Source: Eledone cirrhosa
Lineage: Eukaryota; Mollusca; Cephalopoda; Octopoda; Eledonidae
Direction of reading: 5' to 3'
Assembly: GCA_964016885.1 (NCBI GenBank)
Contig: OZ024740.1
Span: 294,463,525 to 294,527,524 of the forward strand
Length of the DNA stretch: 64,000 nucleotides
The notes below the pieces were generated by a model. It did no database searches. It saw nothing but the letters and a program-made list of their open reading frames with translations, and was not told the DNA's origin. The translations under genes and the position numbers were made by a program. Every line of letters begins with the position of its first letter. Position 1 is the stretch's first letter. This document shows, in pieces, positions 29,563 to 41,111 of this stretch.

Positions 29563-29924
29563 TCCAGCCTGATGTTATTGGTTTTCCCCCAGGTCAGGTC
29601 TGATCAAACAAACCTCCTATGATCAAAGCCACTCAAGCCATGATCATCACAACTTTTCAGATAGTTTATCTCAGTCTGCACTATTTGATATACTTTTTCT
29701 AAGGATAGTTATGTGTGGTTTGACAGAGATTTGGCTACTATTCCTAGCAGGTTAAGCCACCATGTAGAAACTCCTCATTGACTCATACAATGTAATATGG
29801 ACAGCTGAAGACGTGGTTGTAGATCATCAAGGCAGACTTTACACTGATTAATCTCTAAGTAGAAAACAGAACTATGTCTGTATCGTCTAATACTTCAAAT
29901 TTTCGCAACAATCTGTCCAGTTCA
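29563..29924. other. No recognised feature
   Basis: Unique DNA without a convincing frame. Confidence 0.45.
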
Positions 29925-30090
29925 TCATCATCATCATCATTTAACGTCCATGCTAGCATGGGTTAGACGATTTTGTTCCATTTGTTGCAGTATCGGTCGG
30001 GAAACCGTGTCTCGCTCGTACGGCACTGTCTCTGGCAGGTTTTCTACAGCTGGATGCCTTTCCTAACACCAACCACATTTACAGTGTAGA
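29925..30090 (-). mobile_element. LINE-1 3' tail
   Basis: CATCATCATCATCATTTAAC, CATGCTAGCATGGGTTAGAC, TCTCGCTCGTACGGCACTG and CCTTTCCTAACACCAACCAC are the reverse complement of the LINE-1 3' end at 32340-32520. Confidence 0.75.
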
Positions 30091-30099
30091 GTTATATAT

Positions 30100-30402
30100 A
30101 TATATTATAAACATTTAAATTAACAAACACATTTTAAGATATTTTTCTGCTAAAACATTGCAGTGTGTTAAGAGTTAATAGGAAGAGCTGTCTAAGCTTG
30201 CGAGAACAAGTAACTAGAAGACTTACAAAGATGTTGAATTGGCAATGCCAGATGTGAAATCTTCCATACTCATGAGTAAGTAGAGAATAATGCAGGTATC
30301 AATGTTTAATTAATTAATGATATACTATTTAATGAGCAGTTTATATATGTGTGTGTGTCTGAATGTGCACCCAGTAGGTATTAATATATACATAATAAGT
30401 GG
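30100..30402. other. No recognised feature
   Basis: AT-rich DNA with a short TA run at 30090-30105 and a GT run near 30346. Confidence 0.4.
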
Positions 30403-30414
30403 AAGTGGGAGAAT

Positions 30415-32145
30415 AAGTGGGAAAAATATAGTCTGCCCCAAATCGATCCAATAGAAGGACCAGTGGAGCAAGTTAAAGGTAGTATAATAAGTAAAGCAAT
30501 CAAAGATATGAAGACAGGCAAGGCAGCTAGGCCTTCGGAGATAGTTGCTGAGATGTTGAAGGCATCTGGAATGGTGGGACATACTATGGTCACCCAGATA
30601 GTTAACCAAGTAATACAAAATGGGGTCATACCAAAAGACTGGCGTAGCAGCATCATCATTAACTGCTACAAGGGTAAAGGAGATGCTCTAGATAGAGGAA
30701 ACTATAAAGGCATTAAGTTAGTTGACCAGGTCATGAAGGTCACAGAAAGAGTTATAGCGCAACTAATCAGAGAGCGAATTGATCTAGATGAAATGCAGTT
30801 TGGGTTTGTGTCAGTTTGTGTACCACAGACGCTCTTTTCCTTGTATGACAACTACAAGAGAAGTACCTAGCTAAAAGTAAACCCCTCTACTTAGCTTTTG
30901 CAGACCTGGAAAAAGCCTTTGACAGAGTCCCCCGCTCCATTATCTGGTGGGCTCTTAGAAAACTAGGTGTAGATGAATGGCTTGTGAGAGCTATACAAGC
31001 TATGTATAATGAAACAGTCAGCAAGGTTAGAATTAACAATGAATATTGTGAAGAATTTAGTGTAAAAGTTGGTGTTCACCAAGGCTCTGTCCTTAGCCCC
31101 CTACTATTTATTATTGCCCTTCAGGCTATAACAGAGGAGTTCAAGACTGGCTGCCCATGGGAACTCCTATACGCAGATGATCTCACGCTCATAGCTGAAT
31201 CAATGGCTGAACTAGAAAAGAAATTCCAAACATGGAAGCATGGCCTAGAATCAAAAGCCTTAAAGTTAACTTGTCTAAGACTAAAGTCCTAGTTTGTAGA
31301 AAAGAAAATAAGGCAAGGTACCCTCAGGGAAATGGCTTTGCTCAGTGTGTAGGAAAGGAGTAGGCAGAATTTCAATTTTATGTCCCAAATCCAAAGTATG
31401 GGTACTTAAAAGATGTAGTGGGATCACAGGTAAACTATCTAAGAACGTAGACTTTATATGTGACCGATGGTCAGGTGCAATAGGTAGCAAGTGTCCACAG
31501 GATACTAGCCCCTTCTATTGCCCAGATAGTTCTATAGAAATAGTAGACACTTTCCTTTACCTGGGTGACAAAATCAGCAGTGGTGGAGGGTGTTCTGAAA
31601 GTACAGTAGCCAGAGTCAGAACGGGATGGAAAAAGTTCAGAGAGCTTATACCGCTGTTGGCCACAAAAGGTTTCTCTCTAAAAATGAAAGGCAGATTGTA
31701 TGATGCTTGTATACGAACAGCAATGGCAGTGAGACATGGGCATTACGTGCAGAGGACCTGCGTAAACTGGAAAGGAATGAAGCATGCATGCTTCGTTGGA
31801 TATGTAATAGTAATATACGTGAACGGCAAAGCATAAATGAACTAAGTGATAAATTAGGAATAAGAGGGATCAGATGCTGTTTACTCGAGAGAAGACTACG
31901 TTGGTATGGCCACGTGATGCGCATGAAAGATGACAGCTGTATAAAAAAGTGCAGGGCGATCAAATTGATGGTAGTTACGGAGTAGGTAGACCCAGAAAAA
32001 CCTGGCATGATCTGATAAATTCCAACCTCACACACCTACACCTCTCCAAGACAATGTCACTGGACCGAGATCTTTGGCGCTACGCAGTAATACAGAAGAC
32101 CCGCCTTGCCTATGTACAAAGCGAAACCTACAGTCAGTAGGCACC
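30415..32145 (+). pseudogene. LINE-1 ORF2 remnant (reverse transcriptase to C-terminus)
   Basis: Non-LTR retrotransposon polymerase in pieces, 5'-truncated so no endonuclease domain is visible. In order: SIISKAIKDMKTGKAARPSE (RT entry), GVIPKDWRSSIIINCYKGKG, FADLEKAFDRVPR (motif A, about 30895-30935), GVHQGSVLSPLLF (about 31070-31110), YADDL (motif C, catalytic Asp pair kept, about 31168), then a Cys-rich insert (CRKGVGRISILC and KRCSG, near 31345-31430; some Cys/His lost), a FLYLGDKISSGGG thumb motif, and a C-terminus with WYGHVMRMKD and VGRPRKTWHDLI. The frame changes at about 30810, 31270, 31720 and 31960, with in-frame stops, so it is dead. A 3' untranslated tail follows directly. Antisense kin lies at 43435-44180 and a 3' end at 56636-57035. 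The clade is not assigned. Confidence 0.9.
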
Positions 32146-32530
32146 TCTTAACCAAATATACACCCAAATCCACTACCCCTACCCTATCCTCCCACTAACA
32201 CCACCCTCTCTCTATAAAGTTGGTACCACAACATCCAGTCCAAATAAATGAGATAATGAGATCGAGATTGTGTAGGTGTCACGAGAAAAAACACACAGTC
32301 CACGCTGTAATGTGGCCGTGTAGGTAACACAGTAAAAAGTTCCCAGTTCCACACTGTAAATGTGGTTGGTGTTAGGAAGGGCATCCAGCCGTAGAAAATC
32401 TGCCAGATAGTCCTATATGAGCGAGACACGGTCACTCGACCAACCTTGCCTCAAGTGGGACAACTCCCGTCTAACCCATGCTAGCGTGGAAAATGGACGT
32501 TAAACGAAGATGATGATGATAATGATAAGA
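32146..32530 (+). mobile_element. LINE-1 3' untranslated tail
   Basis: It continues from the ORF stop. Two degraded copies of the ~48-bp unit (GTGTAGGTGTCACGAGAAAA, GTGTAGGTAACACAGTAAAA) are followed by GGTTGGTGTTAGGAAGGGCA, CCCATGCTAGCGTGGAAAAT and (GAT)n. The 3' half is homologous to the SINE-S2 tail, implying that S2 borrows LINE-1 machinery. Confidence 0.85.
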
Positions 32531-32561
32531 ACTGTAAATACAGATCTTATTATTTTGATAA

Positions 32562-32772
32562 GGGCAGTTGATTGACAGTAATCGGTAGAGCATCAGACAA
32601 TGTTTTTCGGCATAGAGTTACGTCCCTTTGCGTTCTGAGTTCAAATCCCAGCGAGGTTAGCTTTGCTTTTCATCCTTATGGGATCAATAAAATAAATACC
32701 AGTAACGCACTGGGATCAATTTAATCAACTTTCCCCTCCCCCAACATTGTTGGCCCTGCACTTAGAAAATGA
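32562..32772 (+). mobile_element. SINE-S1, long-tail variant
   Basis: Head GGCAGTTGATTGACAGTAAT, B box GAGTTCAAATCCCAGCG, and an extra segment ATCAATTTAATCAACTTTCC before the tail, as at 52130, 53499 and 63362. Confidence 0.8.
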
Positions 32773-32821
32773 TGGATTTAATTATAAGAAGAGTGATATT
32801 GTAATAATTAATATTGTATGT

Positions 32822-33042
32822 TTAAACCCTTTTGGGTTTAACCCAAACTGTCTTAAACTACCCCTGGTTCTATGATACAAACCTGTTTATTATAAAGTAT
32901 TTATGTTTCTCTAAAATAAGCTTTCCATCATAATTTTAGGAACTTTTAAGTTATGTTCCAAACACCAGCATAATAATGAAAAGGTTAGTTCTTGATTATT
33001 TCCAAAATGATTTTAAAATTATCCACAGTGTAATAAAAGAGT
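32822..33042 (+). mobile_element. MITE-B copy
   Basis: AACCCTTTTGGGTTTAACCC start, CCCCTGGTTCTATGATACAA, GTTCCAAACACCAGCATAAT. The right end is truncated at the TAATAAAAGAG stretch. Confidence 0.7.
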
Positions 33043-33118
33043 ACATGATGATTTTATTGAATATAATTTTTTAGTCAAAATAAAATTAAATCCATCATTT
33101 TCTAGCTGCCTGACAACT

Positions 33119-33296
33119 TTAATCCTTTAGCATTTAAACCGGTTGTATCTGGTCAGAATTCTCACCTCTTTCTGTTCAAATCAGCCGTAATCAGCCAATC
33201 ATACCAATGTTAAGGTATTGTTCTCAAAATAAATAATATCAAAAGCTATTGATTCGAGATAACGCCTTTACTGTAATGCAAATGCTAAATAGTTAA
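33119..33296 (-). mobile_element. MITE-A copy
   Basis: TTAA at 33119-33122 and 33293-33296. Ends TCCTTTAGCATTTAAACCGG and AAATGCTAAATAG. An internal deletion makes it 178 bp. Confidence 0.85.
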
Positions 33297-33463
33297 ACTT
33301 TAATTCCTGAACAGGGACAATGTCAGTAAGTAAAAATATAATTTTATTAATAATTCTTTTTTAGTAGAGAATATAATAATTATAAACTTATTTAATCAAT
33401 AAGAATTAAATATATTTACTTACTCTCCAATCAACCTTCTACTAATAATAAATAACATAATTA

Positions 33464-33815
33464 AAGTCTGTCTCAAACCTGGAAGCTTATCAGGCCGGTA
33501 CTTATCCCGGTTTCTGTGGCATGAGGTGACTGAAAGTACAAGACTTCCCCTGGACAGGACACCAGTCCAGAATAGGATTAAAGTCTGTCTCAAACTTAGA
33601 GGCTCATCAGACCAGTACTTAACCAGTACTTCTGTGGCATGAAGTAAGTGACTGAGAGGCTATTGCTGGTACTCATTTTCAGCTGAATATACCAGAACAA
33701 CGTGAAATGAAGTGTTTTGCTGCAGAACACCACACACAACCCATCCCAGGAATCGAACCCATGACATTACAACCATAAGTCCAACACTCTTACCGCTAGG
33801 CCATGTGCCTCCACT
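33464..33815 (-). mobile_element. SINE-S3 with internal duplication
   Basis: The block TTAAAGTCTGTCTCAAAC occurs at 33461 and again near 33578, followed each time by a similar 100-bp segment. The tRNA-like head (GGCCTAGCGGTAAGAGTGTT, then GGGTTCGATTCCTGGG on the minus strand) is at the right. Confidence 0.7.
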
Positions 33816-33954
33816 CAACCTCCTACTAGGTTTCACAAAATACTTACTAGTATATACAGTTCTTTATGATATTAGATGTGATATAGGTATTGAAATATGC
33901 TCTTGGAGGAGGTAGTGTAGACCAAATAAATACTTCACAATAAACTCTTGTTCT

Positions 33955-34205
33955 TCACTCACTTAATCCTGGGAGGGTTGTGGGGACTGAGTCCTCAAAC
34001 GCTCCTTCCAGAGGGTCCTGTCAGAAGCAACCATCTCCAACTGATACGGCTGGATCCGCAAGCAAGACCAGCCAAGGTCATGGATATTATCTTGCTTGGG
34101 TTCTACCTCTGGGTCTCCTGCCGGTTTGTTTTGCCCGTAAAATCTGTCCAGCAATTCTTTCCTGAGACATTCTAATCACATGCCCATAGTATCAGAGCTG
34201 TTATC
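33955..34205 (-). pseudogene. LINE-2 3' end remnant
   Basis: The minus frame 34154-33963 encodes DLGWSCLRIQPYQLEMVASD, then RTLWKERLRTQSPQPSQD, the same C-terminal block as at 9985-10120 and 16715-16882. 5'-truncated. Confidence 0.75.
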
Positions 34206-34339
34206 TCTCTGCTTTCATATAAAGTACCAGTCTAGGAGTAGTGGACTGGTGGAATCATTGGACAGGATGCCTTGCAGACTTTTTCATTCCAAATGTCACC
34301 ATAACTTACTTGGATAGTAGAGGGCCTGCAAAATGCTTG

Positions 34340-34611
34340 GAACATTATTTAATGAAATGTTTTTTCACAAAATTATGATGAACAGTTTTAATGTAAGTAT
34401 TAAACAGTTTTAATGTAAGTATTAAACAGTCAGTTTTAATATTAGTATTAAACAGTCAGTTTTAATATCAGTATTAAACAGTTTTAATATCAGTATTAAA
34501 CAGTCATTTTTCTATAAAAGATCAGTCTCAAGTGATTTGGTATCAAAAGGATTAAACAGTCAGTTTTCTATAATAGATCAGTTTCAAGTGAGTTGGTGTC
34601 AAAAGGATTAA
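34340..34611 (-). mobile_element. MITE-B with an expanded internal repeat
   Basis: GGAACATTATTTAATGAAAT and a ACAAAATTATGATG start are followed by about six 22-27-bp units of CAGTTTTAATRTNAGTATTAAA (34387-34510) and two copies of the TCAAGTGATTTGGTATCAAA end block. Confidence 0.65.
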
Positions 34612-34849
34612 TCTCTTCTAAAAACTTGTTTTTGTTTGTAAATCTAAGTAACATTTAGTAAAAAATAATACTTCTTTAAAAAAAATGGAAAACATCAACT
34701 CCATCACAAGTATTAAAATATTTTGTCATTGAACCTGTAGCAGTGGAGATTTTCGATGTTCTCAGTCCCTATACCACCTACTATTATAATTTACAGGAAC
34801 TGATAAGTAGATAGGAATTTGTAAATATACTTTAGTTGTAGAAGTGACG

Positions 34850-35030
34850 TCTGAATGAGTATCCTCCACCACCAACTAACTAACCCTCCGCTTCTAGCTC
34901 TCGGCCGACAAGATGGCGAATGCATTGCCCTGGAGAATGGTGAGGAAGACGCGCTGAAACTGCCACTCCACCTCGCAGGGATCGCACCTGCGAGCGGCCA
35001 ACTCCGGAGTGAGCCCCCTGAGTTGGAATA
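34850..35030. other. GC-rich island in AT-rich DNA
   Basis: The segment TCTCGGCCGACAAGATGGCG to GAGCGGCCAACTCCGGAGTG is markedly GC- and CpG-rich. On the minus strand CGCTCGCAGGTGCGATCCC recalls a tRNA B-box region but I could not complete a tRNA fold. Possibly an unrecognised SINE, or the tip of an exon. Confidence 0.45.
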
Positions 35031-35039
35031 GTTATTTAA

Positions 35040-35995
35040 ATATGTCTTCCTCACTTCTATGCTTTCTCCATTCTATTCCCTGCAATCATGAGGTGGCTTG
35101 TGCCTGGGATTCAGCATGTCAGAGAGTGTTCTCCAACAACATTCAGGCTTGTATCATTGGGGTAGCGATGATTGAGTATTTTTTAAAATAATTTTGCTGT
35201 ATTTAGACTCAAGAGTGTTAAATAATAAAATATAACTTGTTTTAGACAATCCAAATCATCACCATAATTTAAAATAAGCTGTGACATATCTTTTTTCTGC
35301 CATTAAGCATTGTTTCCCAGAACCTTTTGGTTCCATAATAGCTCAATATAATTCAGTACCAATTAATCACACTCTTAAGGCTTCAAACCTAATAGAAAGC
35401 AAACATCTTACTTGCTTCGCAAATAGTTATACATCACTTTAAAATGTCAATTTGACTGATATATTCTATTTCCTATGTCATTAGCTTATAGTAATTTAAG
35501 TGTATTTACAAGTAACTTAAGTGCACCAACATCATCCTACTCTTTCTCTTCTTCCTCCTCCTCTCTCACTTTTACTTTTGAGAGGAGCATCTTCAAGCTA
35601 TGAAGTCAACAGCCTCCTCATTGAAACAGCACACAGAGTAGGAAATTTTATATTCACTTCATTCAGAAAACAGTTCCTTACAAAATTAGTAAAAATGGGA
35701 TGGTTAACAAAACAATGAAAGACGCGTTCAAACAGATTGTCTGTGTTCTTATTTTCAAGTGAAAAGGCAAAGAAATTATAGTAATTAAAGTCATTTCATC
35801 ATTATTTCTTAGAAACGAGTGAAGATTGCTCACAGTAGACTGGAAACCATGAGTAGTAGAATTAGTTTGGCAGTTAATAACTTGATTATACCTCTAAATG
35901 GCCACATCCCAACTAAATAGCACAATTGTACTTTCACCTTTTATTAAACACATAAAGCATTTCCTTTGTGCTAGTCACCATACACAAATAACACA
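35040..35995. other. No recognised feature
   Basis: AT-rich unique DNA. The small frames here have no recognisable domain. Confidence 0.45.
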
Positions 35996-36008
35996 GCTAC
36001 AGCTATAT

Positions 36009-36010
36009 AT

Positions 36011-36041
<31 letters not shown>

Positions 36042-36062
36042 CACATACATACACACAGAGCA
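36009..36062. repeat. (CA)n/(TA)n microsatellite
   Basis: Short CA and TA runs. Confidence 0.9.
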
Positions 36063-36354
36063 GAAAAGATTCACAAACTAATTTTCAGTGTATCTAAGCA
36101 GTAGCATAAACACATAGAAGAGAAGATAGGCAATATTACACATACACAAATACACAAAAAACTAGATTCACACATACACACACACACAAAACACCAGTTT
36201 CCTTTGAATGGCGAAGGATATAAACCTATATCCAAATAACCCCTCTTCGACATTTCTCTCAAAGCTAAGTCCAAACATTATGAGAGGCTGAGGTTGTGAT
36301 TATCTCTACAGTTACAAATTATGGAACTTCATTACTCAACATGCCCATTTTCCT

Positions 36355-36615
36355 ATATACATACATTTATGTACATACATATATATATACATACATATAT
36401 ATATATACATACATACACACATATACATATACATACACACATATACATACATACATATATACATACATATATATATACATACATATATATATACATACAT
36501 ACATACATATACATACATACATATATACATACATATATATATATACATACATACATACATACATATATACATACATACATATATACATACATACATATAT
36601 ATATATAGATATATA
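36355..36615. repeat. CATA/TA microsatellite
   Basis: CATACATA blocks alternate with TATATA. All open frames are artefacts. Confidence 0.95.
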
Positions 36616-36621
36616 TATACA

Positions 36622-36787
36622 TCCTCATCATCATCATCGTTTAACGTTTATCTTCCACGCTAGCATGGGTTAGACGGGAGTTGTCCCACTTGAGGCAAGA
36701 TTGGTCGGGTGACCATGTCTCGCTCGTATAGGACTATCTGGCAGGTTTTCTACGGCTGGATGCCCTTCCTAATACCAACCACATTAT
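36622..36787 (-). mobile_element. LINE-1 3' tail between microsatellites
   Basis: TCATCATCATCATCGTTTAA, CTAGCATGGGTTAGACGGGA, TCTCGCTCGTATAGGACTAT, CCTTCCTAATACCAACCAC. Cut at 36787 by the next microsatellite. Confidence 0.8.
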
Positions 36788-36988
36788 ACATATATACATA
36801 CATATATATATGTGTGTGTATATATATATCATATATATATATACACACATATATATATACACACAGGTATATATATATACACATATATATATATACACAC
36901 ATACACATATATATATATATATATACACACATATATATATATATATACACATATATATATATATACACATATATATATATACACACAT

Positions 36989-37029
<41 letters not shown>

Positions 37030-37130
37030 TATATATACACATATATATATATATACATATATATGTATACATACATCTATATACACACACACATATATAT
37101 ATATACACATGCACACACAAATATATAAGA
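36785..37130. repeat. (TA)n/CACA microsatellite
   Basis: A long TA array with ACACA punctuation. Confidence 0.95.
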
Positions 37131-37312
37131 AGTAATAGCACACTTAAGTATGTATAGTTTTTACATATTCATACAATTGTATTGTATCAGAAGTAGTAAG
37201 TTAGTAGATAAGAAAAAAACAGGAGAAAGAAAAACAAAAATAAAATGAAAGAAAAACACAAAAAAATAACAAACAAGAAAAGACAAAGAAAAACAATAGT
37301 AATTATTACTGT

Positions 37313-37510
37313 GTGCTCCAACAATGAGTGTTCCAATTGTTTGATCAACAGAACTGCCTACTTATGAAATTAACGTACAAGTGACTGAGCATTCCAGATT
37401 GTGTGCGACAAGCTGGTCCTTGTAATTTCAAATACAACTGAATTTTACTGGCTGAGTGGACTGGAGCAATGTGAAATGCACCACCAGAAATTGAACTCAC
37501 AACCTTACAA
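37313..37510 (-). mobile_element. SINE-S5
   Basis: AGTGACTGAGCATTCCAGAT, CTGAGTGGACTGGAGCAATG and AATTGAACTCACAACCTTAC. It is the same family as the plus-strand copy at 62660-62990. Its head end is interrupted by the family D element that follows. Confidence 0.65.
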
Positions 37511-37518
37511 TTTTCAGC

Positions 37519-37887
37519 TACTCTCGGGTCCAAAATAATTAGAGGCGGGCAGGGGGGAATACGCAGGGGTTGGGGAGTGGAAAATTGGTAATTTTTCTAG
37601 GTTGTCTCTATTGATTTTTTTAAAAACCAGAATTAGTTGTTTTGTTTACATATTGAGACCCCAACTCCATCCTATTTGTTTCATATCATGGGATTTCTAG
37701 TAATGTTCCTTCTTTGTCATGTATGTTTTTTAATGTCTAAAGAAAATTAATTGTTGGAGGAATGTTACCATTTAAAATAAAATTTAGCCAGAGATAGATT
37801 AGCAAAATTTAATAAGTGGGGGATTGAAAACAAATATGAAAATTAATAAGGGGGAGGGGGTTGTTAGTTATTTGAGACCCGAGAGTA
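37519..37887 (-). mobile_element. Family D element
   Basis: Ends TACTCTCGGGTCCAAAATAA and TTATTTGAGACCCGAGAGTA are the best-preserved terminal inverted repeats of the family. The interior is the reverse complement of the 2.2-kb copy. Confidence 0.85.
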
Positions 37888-38109
37888 AGCCAAACAACCA
37901 TACGTGGAATGATTACTAACTAACATTAAGCATATTGAATTTACATCCTGGTTTCTATTCCATGTTGGATTGTCTCTTCTAAGTTAAAACAATAGTTCTA
38001 AAGGACAAGAACCCTGAAATATTAGATTATTGAACTTGTCAAACTCTGTTAAGGACTAATTGTTACTACTATAAAGCCATCACCAGCCTCCTTAGTTACA
38101 AATTTTACT
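37888..38109. other. No recognised feature
   Basis: AT-rich DNA. Confidence 0.4.
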
Positions 38110-38325
38110 TACAAACTATCTAAAACTGTTTCCTCCTTATATAATGCTCCTTTTAAAGTGTCCATACTTAGATTAAAACCTTTCGGGATAATTTATGTAA
38201 TGCTCTCAACATTAACTTAATAATGAAAATGTTTTATTATATTACTCCAAATTCTTGATCATTTTCAAAATTAATTGAAACATTTAGACAGTGTATTTCA
38301 TTCAAAATATGTTAATGAAAGAGAC
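38110..38325 (+). mobile_element. MITE-B copy, diverged
   Basis: CTCCTTTTAAAGTGTCCATA, ACATTAACTTAATAATGAAA and a GTGTATTTCATTCAAAATAT end. Confidence 0.6.
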
Positions 38326-38494
38326 TTGATTTATTCAGTCATTGAGCTCTTAACTCTTGATGTGACAATGACAACACCATGACAGAGTTTCTTAGGCATC
38401 GAAACCTGGCAGTGCCCATCCCTCTCCAGGTTTGTCTGCAGCCAATTTTTCCACACAAACAAAGAGAGAGAGAGAGAGAGAAGAAAAAGTGTGG

Positions 38495-38632
38495 CCAGTA
38501 CTAGTCAGGTTCATTATTTATTGACCCTGAAAGGATGTAAAGCAAAGTTCACCTCAATGGGATTTGAACAAATAACAGCAAAGCAATTTCATTCTATCCG
38601 ACGCCATAACGAGTCTGCCAATTTGGCGCCTC
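38495..38632 (-). mobile_element. SINE-S1 remnant
   Basis: TTATTGACCCTGAAAGGATG, ATGGGATTTGAACAAATAAC and TCCGACGCCATAACGAGTCT. The 3' tail is missing. Confidence 0.65.
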
Positions 38633-38639
38633 TAACAGG

Positions 38640-39220
38640 GGTTAGGTGAGCAATTATTGACATTGCTTCATCATACTGACAACATCCTTTTCAACACATG
38701 TTTATATTATTTACCCATATCTCTTGCCAACAACTTATAGTACCTCAACTTCTCTGACATCCTCTTTGCTTACTAACTGATGTCTGAATCTTACGATTAT
38801 ATTATATATCAAATTAATTTTATTTCAGACATAGAAACCAGACTTACAAACCATGTGCCAAACTTCCAGAAAGCAATTGTTTCCTTTACTCAGATTTACA
38901 ATGGATAAGATATCAAGATTAGAATGTAAAGGAAAAAAGGTTAGATTATCAATTAACCTAGTTCACAATCATTGCAAGTAGCAGAGTTGTTACAACATAA
39001 TGATAATTAAACTTCTTTCACCAAGAAGAAAATGAGATTAGGCTTTGTTTCAAGATGAGAGTTAGACACAATGCTGTTATCACTGCTATGATGTTACATG
39101 AGAAGTAGGTTGAGATCTTAACAGTATTGGATTTAGATATAAGAGGTACATTTTTAAATTAGCTCTTCCTACGCCCTCACGTGATTTATCTATTAAATAA
39201 AAAATGCAAATACACAAATA
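38640..39220. other. No recognised feature
   Basis: AT-rich unique DNA. Confidence 0.45.
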
Positions 39221-39224
39221 CACA

Positions 39225-39345
39225 TTTAGATTGCACAGACATGGCTGTATGGTTAAAAAAATCATTTTGCACCATGTGGCTTTGGGTTCAATCCTACTGC
39301 ATGGCACATTATACTTCTACAACCATAACTCAAGTTGACCAATAC
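39225..39345 (+). mobile_element. SINE-S6 fragment
   Basis: ACATGGCTGTATGGTTAAAA (A-box-like) and CTTTGGGTTCAATCCTACTG (B-box-like), then CATGGCACATTAT. Confidence 0.65.
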
Positions 39346-39386
39346 TTAAGGAGTGGGATTTGCTAGATAGGTGTTCAGAAGCCCAC

Positions 39387-39388
<2 letters not shown>

Positions 39389-39424
<36 letters not shown>

Positions 39425-39440
39425 TGTGTGTGCGCGTGTG
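39389..39440. repeat. (TG)n/(CG)-interrupted microsatellite
   Basis: A TG run with CGCG interruptions. Confidence 0.95.
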
Positions 39441-39461
39441 TCCCCCTTGCTAGCAGGGAAA

Positions 39462-39529
39462 GGAGACATTAAAATAACAATGATGATGACAATGATATAT
39501 ATATATATCATTGTTGTTTTAATGTCTCC
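39462..39529. repeat. 23-bp inverted repeat over a SINE/LINE tail
   Basis: GGAGACATTAAAATAACAAT (39462 on) is mirrored by ATTGTTGTTTTAATGTCTCC ending at 39529. The centre is a TA run. It is a tail-to-tail pair of LINE-1/S2-type ends. Confidence 0.75.
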
Positions 39530-39755
39530 AGTTTGTACTACAATATATATACATACATATGTGTGTGTATAAATATATATATATATATATATACACATAC
39601 ACACACAGACACATATTCCCACATATACAAGTAAACATATCTCAAAGCACTGAACCTTATAGAGGAGATGACAAAGGAATGCAATGAGTGGAGGAAGATT
39701 GAGCTGGAGAAAACCTGTCAAACCAATGCAAACAAGGAAAGATGGATGTAAACTA

Positions 39756-39757
<2 letters not shown>

Positions 39758-39786
<29 letters not shown>

Positions 39787-39805
39787 CAGTGATGACGATG
39801 ATGAT
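39758..39805. repeat. (GAT)n repeat
   Basis: A GATGATGATG run, probably a tail tip. Confidence 0.85.
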
Positions 39806-39810
39806 ATATT

Positions 39811-41043
39811 AAGGATGCACTGGTAAGTAAATTGATTACTGATCAATTGGCCTTACCTTATTGGCAGATAACAATTAATTGGCTGCCGATTATCTATAAT
39901 GTAGCTATGTGTATTGGGATATGAAAATGTGAATTATAATTAATTGTAAGTAATATATTATAATATTTCATAATTAATCACAATTATGGAATTACAATTT
40001 GAGAGCACATAATAACAAAATTAGGCTGGTTTTATTGTAGGAGATAACATATACGAGCCTGCAAGAAATTGCCTATGGTCTGAAAATGGAAAAATGTTGA
40101 TGTTTTTACATTATATTATAATTTACAAGTACTTAAATTTGATCATTAAGTATTATTTTCTGATTGATTAAGATAAGATAACAGAAATCATTATTACTGG
40201 AACATTTTTGGATGTCTTTAACCATTTAGCATTTAAACTGGCCATATCTGGCCAGAATTCTTTCATCTCTTTCTGTTCAAATGGCCATAACCAGTCCCTC
40301 ATACTTACGTTAAGGTATTTTTCTCAAATTAAATATTAACATTTCATAGATTCAATATTATGTGAAATAATTATGTGAGTTAAAGCCTTTACCATGAAAA
40401 TACAATAGTATATATAGAGTAATGTAAATGCTAAATGGTTAAATAAACATGTAAATAGAATCTTTATAATTTTTAAAGATCAATAAAACACATCCTCTCA
40501 AGTAAGTAGCAGGGTCTCTCTTCTACTTTGACCCTATCTATAAGGAGTATTTAATTGAAAGTAATACGTTATATTTTATAATTAACCACAATCAGGGAGC
40601 TACTGTTTGAGAGCACATAACGAAATTAGGTCAATTTTACTGTAGAAGGTAACATATAAGCATGCAAGAAAAAAAAATCGGCTATGTGCTGAAAATGGAG
40701 AAATTTTGTCTGTTCCTAAGCAGTCACAAGTAATTTCCTGTTGTGTAGATCAGTAAATCACTGAGTATTACCAAGTAATTTCTTGTATAGATCAGTAGCC
40801 CTGATCACTAAACATAGTGTTATATATCACCAATAGGCTTAGATTAGGTGTCCTAGGAAATAATATGATTTTTATGTATTTTTACATAGTAAATCAGAAT
40901 TTTTCTCTCACGCAAGGTTTTCTTGTTCCAGCAAACATACATATCAGTAATTAAAAACAATAACGGCCAATTATCGAAACTGATTAACCACCAAAAATAG
41001 GCGATATTGATTATCTATTGATTAATAGGTATAACCCTTACAC
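39811..41043. mobile_element. Possible hAT-like DNA element with internal duplication
   Basis: Left edge TTAAGGATGCACTGGTAAGT; right edge TTGATTAATAGGTATAACCC then TTA. The AAGGATGCAC/GGGTTATACC ends loosely resemble the 'AGGGTTGCACCGAT' termini of some hAT families. A block of about 150 bp occurs twice in direct order: about 39930-40080 and 40553-40705 (TTTGAGAGCACATAA, GATAACATAT/GGTAACATAT, GAAAATGGAAAAATG/GAAAATGGAGAAATT). MITE-A is inserted at 40218-40442. No transposase frame. Confidence 0.4.
40218..40442 (-). mobile_element. MITE-A copy, full length
   Basis: TTAA at 40218-40221 and 40439-40442. Ends CCATTTAGCATTTAAACTGG and AAATGCTAAATGG. Confidence 0.9.
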
Positions 41044-41059
41044 AAACATATATATATAT

Positions 41060-41111
41060 ATCATTACCATCATCATCACTGTTTAACGTCCATTTTTCCA
41101 TGTTAGCATGG

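Noticed and set aside
35521..35718. A small secreted protein
   Set aside because: A 65-codon frame with a Leu/Pro-rich start, no Kozak-like or splice context and no similarity I recognise.
36296..37157. Many overlapping frames of Tyr, Ile, His, Thr and Cys
   Set aside because: TA/CATA microsatellite artefacts on all frames.
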